Below, in pieces: positions 1 through 6,207 of a DNA stretch of 8,771 bases. Made by a program: the position numbers and the translations under genes. This DNA comes from Bacillota bacterium. GTDB taxonomy: Bacteria; Bacillota; Sulfobacillia; Symbiobacteriales; ZC4RG38. Every line of letters begins with the position of its first letter. Position 1 is the stretch's first letter. The stretch lies in NCBI GenBank assembly GCA_003242505.1, contig QGUP01000064.1, positions 1 through 8,771 of the forward strand, written 5' to 3'. The notes below the pieces were generated by a model that was not told the origin of the DNA, did no database searches, and worked only from the letters and a program-made list of their open reading frames with translations.

Positions 1-1448
1 CGGCGGTCTACCACGGCGCGGCCCTGGGTACCGGGGCCCGGGTGGCCCGGGAGGCGGAGGTGCAGCCGGGGGTGCGGATCTGGCCGGGCCGCTGGGTGGC
101 GCCAGGGGCCCTGGCCACCCGAAACCTGGTCTGGTCCGGGGGCGGCCTGCCCTTTGCCGAGGACGGCAGCCTCGAGGGGCGCATCGGCGTGGACTGGACG
201 GTGGAGGAACTCCTGCGGTACGCCGGCGCGGCGGCCGCGGCCCTCCCTCCCGGGGAGGTGGTGGTGGGGGCGGACCCCGGGGGCACCGCCCCCCTCATCC
301 GGGAACTGCTGGTCGGGGGGCTCCGGCTCCTGGGCCGGCCGGTGGCGGACCTGGGCAGCGTCCTCCCCGGGGTGACCGCCTGGGCGGTGGGCCACCGGCG
401 GGCCGCGGGCGGGCTGCAGATCCTCCGGGACGGCCCGGTGGTCCGGGTCCTCCCCCTGGGCCCGGGGGGCTGCCCCTTCGGCGGGGAGCGGCTCCGGAAG
501 CTGGAGCAGGCCTGGCGGGACCAGGGGGCGGCCCTGCCTCCGGGGGAGCCCGGGCCGGTGACGCCATGGCCCGGGGCGACCCAGGCCTACCTCGCCTCCC
601 TCCGGGCGGAACTGCTCGCCGAGCCGGGGCAGCGCCGGCAGCCTGCCGTGGAACTCACCACTACCCCCGACCGGCTTCCCCTCCTGGAGGAGTGGGCCGG
701 CGCCCTGGGGTTCCGGCTGCTGCGCCCTGGCTGGGATGCCGGGGATAGGGAGGCCGGGGACCCGCGCGCCGGGGAAGCCGGGGGTCCGGTTGCCGTGGCC
801 GGGAAGGCCCGGCACCTGGACGCCGGCCGGGGGCAGGGCGGCGGGCCGGCCCCGGTGCGGGCGGGGATCGGGGCGCTGCACCCCGGCTGGTGGCTGGCCG
901 GCCCCACCGGGGAGCCCCTGCCGGAGGAGGTGCTCCAGTCCCTGGAACTGCTGCTGGCCTGCCGGTACCTGCCGGCCGGGGAGCCGGTGCCCATCCCCGC
1001 GGCGGCGCCGGTCGCCCTGGAGGCCGTCTGCACCGGCTGGGGACGGCGCTGGCGCCGGGTGGAGCCCGGGGAGGCGCCGGCGGAGGAGCCCCTCCGGCAT
1101 CTCAGCCGGCTCCTGGACCACCTGGCCCTCTCAGGGTGCGGGCTGGCGGAGCTTCTGGCCGGCCTGCCGCCGGTGCGCCTCGCCCGGGCCACCGTCGCCC
1201 TCCCCTGGGAGAGCCGCCCCCGGCTGCTCCGGGCCCTGGCGGAGGCCTTTGGCGAGGGAGCCCAGCCCATCGCCGGCGGCTTGCGGCTCACCGCCCCGGA
1301 CGGCTGCACCCTCACGGTGCTGCCGGTTCCCCACCAGCCCCTCTGCCGGATCTACGCGGAGGCGGCGGACCGCCGCCGGGCCGAGGAGGAGATGGGCCGG
1401 CTCCGGCAGATTCTTGGCGGGCTCGGCCAGCAAGTGCAGGAAGCGTGA
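1..1448 (+). CDS. Sugar nucleotidyltransferase / phosphomannomutase-like fusion protein, 3' part (5' end outside window)
   Basis: The reading frame is open from the first complete codon at position 3, so the gene begins upstream; the GTG at 42 lies inside a domain and is not a credible start. The first ~40 visible residues read as the end of a left-handed beta-helix of hexapeptide repeats (GTGARV, QPGVRIWPG, APGALATRNLVW), the linker typical of bacterial mannose-1-phosphate guanylyltransferase/phosphomannomutase fusions. What follows matches the order of the alpha-D-phosphohexomutase domains: a GRIGVDWT strand, VVVGADPGGTAPLIRELL resembling the VVGRDGSRAS strand, then VADLGSVLPG. Two catalytic elements are absent: the phosphoserine loop (TASHNP type) is replaced by GHRRAAGGLQI, and no DxDGDR metal loop is visible. 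From family knowledge these fusions act in nucleotide-sugar supply for surface polysaccharide. I infer that the visible half is structural or regulatory. The nucleotidyltransferase half cannot be judged from this window. Confidence 0.75.
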   Translation, partial: AVYHGAALGTGARVAREAEVQPGVRIWPGRWVAPGALATRNLVWSGGGLPFAEDGSLEGRIGVDWTVEELLRYAGAAAAALPPGEVVVGADPGGTAPLIRELLVGGLRLLGRPVADLGSVLPGVTAWAVGHRRAAGGLQILRDGPVVRVLPLGPGGCPFGGERLRKLEQAWRDQGAALPPGEPGPVTPWPGATQAYLASLRAELLAEPGQRRQPAVELTTTPDRLPLLEEWAGALGFRLLRPGWDAGDREAGDPRAGEAGGPVAVAGKARHLDAGRGQGGGPAPVRAGIGALHPGWWLAGPTGEPLPEEVLQSLELLLACRYLPAGEPVPIPAAAPVALEAVCTGWGRRWRRVEPGEAPAEEPLRHLSRLLDHLALSGCGLAELLAGLPPVRLARATVALPWESRPRLLRALAEAFGEGAQPIAGGLRLTAPDGCTLTVLPVPHQPLCRIYAEAADRRRAEEEMGRLRQILGGLGQQVQEA

Positions 1449-1463
1449 CTCGCAGGGACAGCG

Positions 1464-1494
1464 AGGCCCCCGGCGCGCCAGGCGCCGGGGGCCT
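1464..1494. terminator. Bidirectional hairpin terminator between convergent genes
   Basis: A perfect 13-bp G+C-rich stem (1464-1476 with 1482-1494) encloses a 5-nt loop. It starts 15 nt after the stop of the plus-strand sugar nucleotidyltransferase-like gene and lies 65 nt beyond the stop of the minus-strand methyltransferase. There is no U-tract on either side, which is common in very high-GC genomes. The convergent position supports a role in ending both transcripts. Confidence 0.6.
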
Positions 1495-1559
1495 GCTCGC
1501 GTCCCGGCAGGGACGCCGGGAGCCCCGGGGCCCAGGGCGGCAGCCCAGCCCCGGGCCGG

Positions 1560-2138
1560 TCAGGGCCGCCGGAAGAGGAGGCCGTAGTGGTACGGGCCGA
1601 CCTCCCGGGGCCCGAGGAACTCGTACCCGCTCCAGGTCATCTCCTCTACCACATCGTCGGGGGCGATCCGCTCTGGCAGCGGCGGGCCCAGGGGGGTGGG
1701 CTCGGGCTTCCAATCGACCACCAGCACATGGGCTCCCGGCTTCAGGATCCGGCGGATCTCGCCGAGAAAGCCGGAGGCCGGGTCCACCTCGTGGTAGACG
1801 TCGACGAGCAGCGCGGCATCGCAGCTGGCGCTGGGCACCGGGTACTCGTCTTCTTCCTCCGCCAGCACCGGCACCAGGTTTTCCACCCCCGCGGCCGCCG
1901 CGCGTTCCCGGAGCCGGGCCACCATCTCCTCGGAGACGTCCACGCCGTAGACCTTCCCCGCCGGAGCCACCATCCGGGCGGCCTCCAGGGCAAAGTAACC
2001 CGGGCCGCAGCCCACGTCCAGCAGGGTCATGCCGACCCGCAGGTCGAGGAGCCCGAGGATCCGGAGCGGGTCCAGCCACTGCCGCCGGTCCGGGGCAAGG
2101 AGCCGCTCCATCTTGGCCGGGTCGAACCGGTGGGCCAT
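1560..2138 (-). CDS. Class I SAM-dependent methyltransferase (UbiE/Methyltransf_11-like)
   Basis: This is a 192-residue soluble protein of the Rossmann-fold methyltransferase superfamily. Motif I, LLDVGCGPGYFAL (residues 39-51), binds S-adenosylmethionine. VYGVDVS (63-69) ends strand 2 with the acidic residue expected to hold the SAM ribose (D67). DAALLVDVYHEV (107-118) and the ILKPGAHVLVVDW strand (131-143) complete the core. The N-terminal HRFDPAKMERLLAPDRRQWLDP helix is typical of a common uncharacterised bacterial group of about this length, so the substrate (quinone, small molecule or metalloid) cannot be told. Start choice: AGAGGGGG at 2147-2154 lies 8 nt before the ATG at 2138, whereas a GTG at 2147 would abut it; the longer 195-residue form is therefore less likely. 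The gene is divergent from nirK and shares its control region, so it may be co-induced under low oxygen or nitrosative stress. That link is inference. Confidence 0.85.
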   Translation of the reverse strand: MAHRFDPAKMERLLAPDRRQWLDPLRILGLLDLRVGMTLLDVGCGPGYFALEAARMVAPAGKVYGVDVSEEMVARLRERAAAAGVENLVPVLAEEEDEYPVPSASCDAALLVDVYHEVDPASGFLGEIRRILKPGAHVLVVDWKPEPTPLGPPLPERIAPDDVVEEMTWSGYEFLGPREVGPYHYGLLFRRP

Positions 2139-2278
2139 TTGGGCCACCCCCTCTTGCCAATCTCACTACTCCCCGGTCGGGCCCGTTTCCTTCCCACCGG
2201 CGATGGCGACCGGGTCTTCGCCCTAGGATCCGCAGCCGAGGTCCCGGTTCACTCCTGGTCCCTTTGGCTTAGGGAGAT

Positions 2279-2284
2279 ATTATC
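2279..2284 (-). promoter_or_regulatory. Candidate -10 element of the methyltransferase promoter
   Basis: On the minus strand this reads GATAAT, five of six matches to TATAAT. The hexamer 17 nt upstream (2302-2307, AAAAGC) does not resemble a -35 element, as expected for an activator-dependent promoter. The predicted start near 2272 puts the CRP/FNR-like box centre about 42 bp upstream and leaves a leader of about 134 nt. Confidence 0.4.
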
Positions 2285-2306
2285 CGCTTGTGCCATTTGT
2301 TGCTTT

Positions 2307-2322
2307 TGTGACAGATGTCACG
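2307..2322. promoter_or_regulatory. CRP/FNR-family regulator binding site between methyltransferase and nirK
   Basis: The site reads TGTGA-N6-TCACG, matching nine of the ten conserved positions of the TGTGA-N6-TCACA palindrome recognised by CRP/FNR-family activators. It lies in the 298-nt divergent control region. Its centre (2314.5) is about 41.5 bp upstream of the start predicted for nirK and about 42.5 bp upstream of that predicted for the methyltransferase, the class II activator position. FNR, NnrR/DNR and CRP share similar half-sites, so the signal sensed (oxygen, NO or another ligand) cannot be read from the DNA; the adjacent nirK makes low oxygen or NO likely. Confidence 0.6.
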
Positions 2323-2343
2323 GGACGGGTGCAGCCCGTGCGG

Positions 2344-2349
2344 TATGGT
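2344..2349 (+). promoter_or_regulatory. Candidate -10 element of the nirK promoter
   Basis: TATGGT matches four of six bases of TATAAT. No -35-like hexamer is found 17 nt upstream (CGGGAC at 2321-2326). The predicted start near 2356 places the CRP/FNR-like box at -41.5 and gives a leader of about 80 nt before the nirK ATG. The support comes mainly from the spacing rather than from the hexamer itself. Confidence 0.35.
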
Positions 2350-2420
2350 TAGGACCGAAGCTTTGGCGCTCATGGCACAGTGCGATCCCACCGCCACGAG
2401 CCCATGCCGATCTGCGCGTC

Positions 2421-2429
2421 GAGGAGGTG
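2421..2429 (+). promoter_or_regulatory. Ribosome binding site that fixes the nirK start
   Basis: GAGGAGGTG lies 7 nt before the ATG at 2437. An upstream in-frame ATG at 2380 has no comparable site, and starting there would put 19 extra, non-signal-like residues ahead of the lipoprotein signal peptide. The ATG at 2437 is therefore preferred. Confidence 0.7.
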
Positions 2430-2436
2430 CGCTCTT

Positions 2437-3531
2437 ATGGCTATGGCAATCATGCGTCGTATCAGGGGGTTGGCCCTCCTGGCGGCCGCCGGGCTGGTCG
2501 TCGCGGCCTGTTCCGCGCAGGCCGGCAATCCGTCCGGCGCTTCGCAGCAGGGAGAGCCGTCCGGCGGGCAGTCGGCCCAGGCCGCCAACCCGCCGGCCCC
2601 CGACGCGGTCGACATCGTCCGGGATCCCACCGACCTGCCGCCGCCCATCCGGCGGACCGAGCCCCAGAAGGTGGTAGTCGAGCTGGAGACCGTGGAGGTG
2701 ACCGGCCACCTGGCCGACGGCACCACCTACCGGTACTGGACCTTCGGCGGCAAGGTGCCGGGGCCGATGATCCGGGTCCGGCAGGGGGATACGGTGGAGA
2801 TCCACCTGAAGAACCGCGCGGACAGCTCCATGGCCCACTCCATCGACCTCCACGCCGTTAACGGTCCCGGCGGGGGGGCCGTGGCCACCCAGGTCAAGGC
2901 CGGGGAGGAGAAGGTCTTCACCTTCAAGGCCCTCAACCCGGGGGTCTACGTCTACCACTGCGCGACGCCCCACATCCCCACCCACATCGCCCAGGGCATG
3001 TACGGCCTGATCGTGGTGGAGCCCGAGGAAGGGCTGCCGCCGGTGGACCGGGAGTTCTACGTGATGCAGGGCGAGTTCTACACCGCGGGGGACCGGGGCG
3101 CCAAGGGGCACCTCGCCTTTGACAGCGATCGGCTCTTCCAGGAGCACCCGAACTTCGTGGTCTTCAACGGCATGAAGGCCGGGCTGACCGGCGAGCGGGC
3201 GATGAAGGCCCGGGTGGGCGAGCGGATCCGGATCTTCGTCGGCAACGGCGGTCCCAACCTGCCCTCGTACTTCCACATCATCGGCGAGGTCTTTGATGTG
3301 GTCCACCCCGAGGGCGCCACCGAGGGCCTGCACAACGTCCAGACGACGACGATCCCGCCGGGGGGCGCCACCTGGGTGGAGTTCACCGTCGACGTCCCGG
3401 GCCGGTACATCCTGGTGGACCACGCCATCAGCCGGGCGCTGGACAAGGGGGCCGTCGCCTATCTCGAGGTGGAGGGGGAGCCCAATCCGGAGATCTTCCA
3501 CGCCCCGGAGATGTCGAGCGAAGGCCACTAG
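2437..3531 (+). CDS. nirK: Copper-containing nitrite reductase, lipoprotein (NirK/AniA type)
   Basis: It reduces nitrite to nitric oxide, the NO-forming step of denitrification. The 364-residue product starts with a lipoprotein signal peptide (RR at 7-8, hydrophobic stretch 11-24, lipobox VAAC with Cys25), so it should be anchored on the outer face of the membrane. A Gly/Gln/Pro-rich linker (26-70) precedes two cupredoxin domains (about 78-200 and 205-348). By motif alignment with the NirK family, type 1 copper ligands are H134, C175, H183 and M188; type 2 ligands are H139, H174 and H329; the catalytic pair is D137 (in SIDLHA) and H280 (in YFHIIGEVFD). All are present, so the enzyme should be active. 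The short SYFHIIGEVFD region resembles AniA more than proteobacterial periplasmic NirK. The gene is monocistronic, ending at a strong hairpin, with a CRP/FNR-like box upstream. No electron donor or NO reductase gene lies nearby. Confidence 0.95.
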   Translation: MAMAIMRRIRGLALLAAAGLVVAACSAQAGNPSGASQQGEPSGGQSAQAANPPAPDAVDIVRDPTDLPPPIRRTEPQKVVVELETVEVTGHLADGTTYRYWTFGGKVPGPMIRVRQGDTVEIHLKNRADSSMAHSIDLHAVNGPGGGAVATQVKAGEEKVFTFKALNPGVYVYHCATPHIPTHIAQGMYGLIVVEPEEGLPPVDREFYVMQGEFYTAGDRGAKGHLAFDSDRLFQEHPNFVVFNGMKAGLTGERAMKARVGERIRIFVGNGGPNLPSYFHIIGEVFDVVHPEGATEGLHNVQTTTIPPGGATWVEFTVDVPGRYILVDHAISRALDKGAVAYLEVEGEPNPEIFHAPEMSSEGH

Positions 3532-3573
3532 GCTTGTCGAACGAAAGCCGCTTGATACCGGAAAGACGGATGC

Positions 3574-3609
3574 GCCAGGCCCCGGCAGCCGTTGCTGCCG
3601 GGGCCTGGC
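3574..3609. terminator. Strong hairpin terminator after nirK
   Basis: A perfect 16-bp stem (3574-3589 with 3594-3609) closes on a 4-nt loop, CGTT, 42 nt after the nirK stop. The minus-strand hypothetical gene ends 84 nt to the right, so the structure probably serves both convergent transcripts. Only a weak T-containing stretch follows on the plus strand. Confidence 0.75.
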
Positions 3610-3692
3610 CCTCTGGTGTGGATGTGCTCGACCGCCGGAGCCGGCCGTATGCCCGTCAGCGCATTCCTGTGAGACAGCAACACACAGGCCTG

Positions 3693-4172
3693 TCAGAGGG
3701 CGAAACAGGAGAAGGGCTGCAGGGCAAAGGGATGCGGCGCCGGCAGGACACACTTCACGTCCAGGGCGGTCCGCCCGTGGACCAGCACCAGGTCGCCGCA
3801 GAGGGTGGCGAACTGCCGGTCCACCGCGGCAAGGGGAATCTCCCCGTGGGGGGTGGGATGGCTCTGAACCAGGGGGAGGCTGCACCCGTTGAAGCCGGTC
3901 AGGGTGCCGATGATGCTGCCCGGGGGCGGAGGCTGGATGAACTGAAACAGGATGACGCAGCCGGTAAGGCAGCAGGTACAGCCGAGGTCAGAGCGGACCG
4001 GGGGAAAGCCGGCGGAGGAGGGAGAGAGGGGAAAGCCCGGGCTGGCACAGTGGACCGGCCCATGGCCGGTTTCGGCCGGGGCGTGAGCCGAAGGGGCGGA
4101 AGTGTGGCCCATATGTCCGCCATGGCCCGTCTGGCCGCCGCCGGATCCGGAGTGGTGCTGGGATGAGAGCAC
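3693..4172 (-). CDS. Hypothetical protein with Gly/His-rich head and Cys-rich body
   Basis: I do not recognise the family. The 159-residue product has no signal peptide or clear transmembrane helix. Residues 1-41 are Gly/Ser/His-rich with eight histidines (HH at 6-7; GHGGHMGH at 16-23). Residues 42-60 are Pro/Ser-rich. The body (65-145) holds CTCCLTGC (65-72), a hydrophobic VILFQFIQ strand, GSIIGTLTGFNGC (85-97) and a FATLCGDLVLVHGRTALDVKC segment (121-141). There are nine cysteines in all (42, 65, 67, 68, 72, 97, 125, 141, 156). Strong G/C at third codon positions of the body supports this strand. Start choice: GGGAGG lies 7 nt before the GTG at 4172 but only 1 nt before an ATG at 4178. His/Gly-rich and Cys-rich composition recalls spore coat or metal-binding proteins; both are inference. 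It is transcribed toward nirK and away from the iron-uptake operon. Confidence 0.7.
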   Translation of the reverse strand: MLSSQHHSGSGGGQTGHGGHMGHTSAPSAHAPAETGHGPVHCASPGFPLSPSSAGFPPVRSDLGCTCCLTGCVILFQFIQPPPPGSIIGTLTGFNGCSLPLVQSHPTPHGEIPLAAVDRQFATLCGDLVLVHGRTALDVKCVLPAPHPFALQPFSCFAL

Positions 4173-4178
4173 GGTCAT

Positions 4179-4185
4179 TCCTCCC
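4179..4185 (-). promoter_or_regulatory. Ribosome binding site that fixes the hypothetical protein start
   Basis: On the minus strand the site reads GGGAGGA. Measured from GGGAGG, the GTG at 4172 is 7 nt away, a normal spacing, while the ATG at 4178 is 1 nt away and too close to be used. Confidence 0.55.
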
Positions 4186-4189
4186 GACG

Positions 4190-4201
4190 GAACCGTGGTT
4201 C
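4190..4201. repeat. Inverted repeat GAAC-N4-GTTC (LexA/DinR-box-like)
   Basis: GAAC-CGTG-GTTC, extended by one G/C pair on each side, lies just upstream of the ribosome binding site of the Cys-rich hypothetical gene. The form equals the core of the Firmicute LexA (DinR) operator, CGAAC-N4-GTTCG, apart from the outer bases. With only eight fixed bases it could arise by chance, and the gene has no known SOS link. Confidence 0.25.
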
Positions 4202-4206
4202 CCTCC

Positions 4207-4235
4207 CAGCCTATGTGCGGCTGCTCACCGGGGTG
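4207..4235 (-). promoter_or_regulatory. Candidate sigma-K-like promoter for the hypothetical protein
   Basis: On the minus strand CACC (4235-4232), a 16-nt spacer and CATAGGCTG (4215-4207) resemble the late mother-cell consensus mACm-N16-CATANNNTA, missing only the final A. The start would fall near 4200, about 28 nt before the GTG. It overlaps the arm of a possible terminator hairpin, so this is tentative. Confidence 0.25.
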
Positions 4236-4267
4236 CGTGGGACCCCAGGGCCCTGGCTACACCCCGG
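4228..4267 (-). terminator. Nested hairpin after the ABC importer operon
   Basis: An 8-bp outer stem (4228-4235 with 4260-4267) encloses a perfect 12-bp palindrome (4245-4256). It begins 12 nt after the ATPase stop on the minus strand. There is no U-tract. It may end the importer transcript or insulate it from the downstream hypothetical gene. Confidence 0.4.
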
Positions 4268-4279
4268 CTTCGACATGGG

Positions 4280-5140
4280 TCACACCTCTGCGGCCGCCGG
4301 CGCCGCCGGCGGTGGCGCCGGCAGCCTTCGGGCATCCTCCGGCCTCCGGAAGGTGCAGCCCTTGCAGGCCGCGGGGATGCAGAGGGGGGTGCCGGCCAGG
4401 GGATCTGTCAGCACGCAGCACTCGATGCCGAAGACCTCCCGGACCATCTCCGGGGTGACCACCTCCCGGGGGTCACCCTGGGCGTAGATCCGGCCGTCCT
4501 TCAGGGCCACCAGGTGGTGGGCATACCGGCAGGCCTGATTGAGATCGTGGAGCACCATGACGATGGTCCGACCCCGGGCCTGGTTCAGCTCGTAGAGCAG
4601 CTCCAGCACCTCTACCTGGTGGGCCATGTCCAGGTAGGTGGTGGGCTCGTCCAGCAGCAGGATCTCCGTCTCCTGGGCCAGGGCCATGGCGATCCAGGCT
4701 CGCTGCCGCTGCCCGCCGGAGAGCGCGTCCAGGGGCCGGTCGGCCAGGTCCAGCATCCCCGTCGCCGCCAGGGCGCTCTCCACCGCCCGCTCGTCGGCTT
4801 CGGACCAGTGTCGCAGCCAGCCCTGGTGGGGGTAGCGGCCCAGGGCCACCAGCTCCCGGACCGTCAGCCCCTCCGGGGCCGTAGGAGCCTGGGGCAGGAT
4901 GCCGAGGCGCCGGGCCACCTCCCGGGTCGGCATCCGGAAGATCGAGGCGCCGTCCAGGTAGACGGTACCTCCCCGGGGCCGCAGGAGCCGGGCCAGGGCC
5001 CGAAGGAGGGTCGACTTGCCGCAGCCGTTCCGCCCCACCAGGGCGGTGATGCGGCCGGCCGGGATGGTCAGGGTGAGGCCGTCGAGCACTGGCGTCTCGC
5101 CGTAGGCTACCGTCAGGCCTTCGGTGCGGAGGACGGGCAT
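4280..5140 (-). CDS. Iron-siderophore ABC transporter ATPase (FecE/FhuC family)
   Basis: This is the cytoplasmic ATPase that powers import of a ferric siderophore through the two permeases encoded just upstream. The 286 residues carry all ABC motifs: Walker A GRNGCGKST (36-44), Q-loop Q84, signature LSGGQ (140-144), Walker B ILLLDE (160-165) with D-loop TYLD, and H-loop H198. The region ALGRYPHQGW (100-109) is typical of the FecE/FhuC/BtuD subfamily. The ending VFGIECCVLTDPLAGTPLCIP is the usual Firmicute tail, but it is followed by an unusual extension with C259 and C262 (C254-X4-C259-X2-C262, plus C241 and C242) and a Pro/Ala-rich end. GAGGTGG precedes the ATG by about 8 nt. It is the last gene of the operon, 35 nt after the second permease. 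The exact siderophore cannot be told. Confidence 0.95.
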   Translation of the reverse strand: MPVLRTEGLTVAYGETPVLDGLTLTIPAGRITALVGRNGCGKSTLLRALARLLRPRGGTVYLDGASIFRMPTREVARRLGILPQAPTAPEGLTVRELVALGRYPHQGWLRHWSEADERAVESALAATGMLDLADRPLDALSGGQRQRAWIAMALAQETEILLLDEPTTYLDMAHQVEVLELLYELNQARGRTIVMVLHDLNQACRYAHHLVALKDGRIYAQGDPREVVTPEMVREVFGIECCVLTDPLAGTPLCIPAACKGCTFRRPEDARRLPAPPPAAPAAAEV

Positions 5141-5175
5141 CGGCTTTCCACCTCGCGCTCAGGGTTCCGGCGCCG

Positions 5176-6207
5176 TCAACGGTTTCGGAACAGAAGGTAC
5201 AGAAAGTAAGGCGCACCCACCGCGGCGGTCACCACCCCCGCGGGGACCTCGATGGGGGCGAGGAGGGTGCGGCCGATCAGGTCCGCGGCCAGGACCATCA
5301 GGCCGCCGACCATGCCCGCGGTGGGAAGCAGCCCTCCGTGGGCCGGCCCTACCAGCCGCCGGGCGATGTGGGGCGCCATCAGGCCGACAAATCCCAGGGT
5401 GCCCGCGGCGGCCACCGCAGCGCTGCCCAGGGTCACCGCGATCAGGAAGAGCATCCCCCGGTGCCACTCCACCCGGCTTCCCAGCCCCCGGGCCAGGTCC
5501 TCGTCCAGGTGGAGCACATCCAGATGCCGGGCCATGAGGAGAGCCGCGGGAACCCCCACTCCCAGCCACGGAAGCATCGGCCGGAGGTGCTGCCAGCTCC
5601 GGCCGTAGACGCTGCCGGTGAGCCAGACCAGGGCCTCCCCCACCCGCAGGGACTGGGTGGTGGCCATCACCGTGTTGGTCAGGGCCTGCGCGGCCGCCGC
5701 GATGCCGATGCCCACCAGGACCAGCCGGAGGGGATGGCTGCCCCCTTTCCACCCGAGCCAGTAGGTGAGCCCCCCGGCCGCCAGGCCGCCGGCGAGGGCC
5801 GCCGGGGTGAGGGCGGACCAGGGTGCGTCGGGGAGGAAGACCATTACGGCCACCGCCCCCAGGCCGGCACCAGCGCTCAGCCCGGTCACGTCCGGCGAGG
5901 CCAGAGGGTTCCGGGTGATGGCCTGGAGGATGGCCCCGGCCATGGCCAGGGCCAGGCCAACCAGAAAAGCCACCAGGGCCCGGGGCAGCCGCAGGGTGCG
6001 GATGACGAAGTCGTACTCCCGGCTGCCGCCCCCGAGGAGGGTGCGGACCACCTCCCCCGGGGGAACGGGGTACTGGCCCGTCCCCAGGGAAAGGACCGTC
6101 AGCGCCAGGGCGATCCCGCCCAGCGCCAGGAGCACCGGCGGGACCCGGCGATCCAGCCGGAAGGAGACGGGCAGCCGGCGGCAGCGGATGGCAGTCCAGC
6201 GGCTCAT
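5176..6207 (-). CDS. FecCD-family ABC transporter permease (second of pair)
   Basis: This is an integral membrane subunit that forms the import channel with its partner. The 343-residue protein, usual for the family, has about ten predicted hydrophobic helices starting with VPPVLLALGGIALALTVLSL (22-41). Family hallmarks are RLPRALVAFLVGLALAMAG (73-91), QAITRNPLASPDVTGLSAGAG (95-115), and late in the protein GTLGFVGLMAPHIARRLVG, the cytoplasmic coupling region facing the ATPase. It ends in PYFLYLLFRNR. The start at 6207 is chosen because its ATG overlaps the TGA of the upstream permease (ATGA) and GGAGGTGG stands about 8 nt before it; the frame is open further upstream, but that stretch is not permease-like. 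The overlap implies translational coupling and equal dosage of the two permeases. Confidence 0.93.
   Translation of the reverse strand: MSRWTAIRCRRLPVSFRLDRRVPPVLLALGGIALALTVLSLGTGQYPVPPGEVVRTLLGGGSREYDFVIRTLRLPRALVAFLVGLALAMAGAILQAITRNPLASPDVTGLSAGAGLGAVAVMVFLPDAPWSALTPAALAGGLAAGGLTYWLGWKGGSHPLRLVLVGIGIAAAAQALTNTVMATTQSLRVGEALVWLTGSVYGRSWQHLRPMLPWLGVGVPAALLMARHLDVLHLDEDLARGLGSRVEWHRGMLFLIAVTLGSAAVAAAGTLGFVGLMAPHIARRLVGPAHGGLLPTAGMVGGLMVLAADLIGRTLLAPIEVPAGVVTAAVGAPYFLYLLFRNR

Noticed and set aside
890..2272. A 460-codon open frame on the plus strand running through the sugar nucleotidyltransferase-like gene, the terminator and the methyltransferase.
   Set aside because: Its product is low-complexity Gly/Pro/Arg/Ala with no fold-like pattern; it crosses a strong hairpin and overlaps two convincing genes. 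It is a by-product of very high G+C.
2380..2436. An upstream ATG extending NirK by 19 residues.
   Set aside because: No ribosome binding site at proper distance, and it would bury the lipoprotein signal peptide; GAGGAGGTG points to the ATG at 2437.
3684..3693. Perfect palindrome ACAGGCCTGT at the end of the hypothetical gene.
   Set aside because: Ten bases with no loop, overlapping a stop codon; too short to call an operator or terminator.
2269..3885. A 538-codon open frame antisense to nirK.
   Set aside because: It lies entirely opposite a gene with every NirK ligand and also runs through the 16-bp terminator stem; no recognisable motif.
3534..4166. A 210-codon plus-strand open frame opposite the Cys-rich hypothetical gene.
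   Set aside because: It starts between the nirK stop and its terminator and would be interrupted by that hairpin. The minus-strand frame has the stronger G/C third-position pattern and a well-spaced ribosome binding site.
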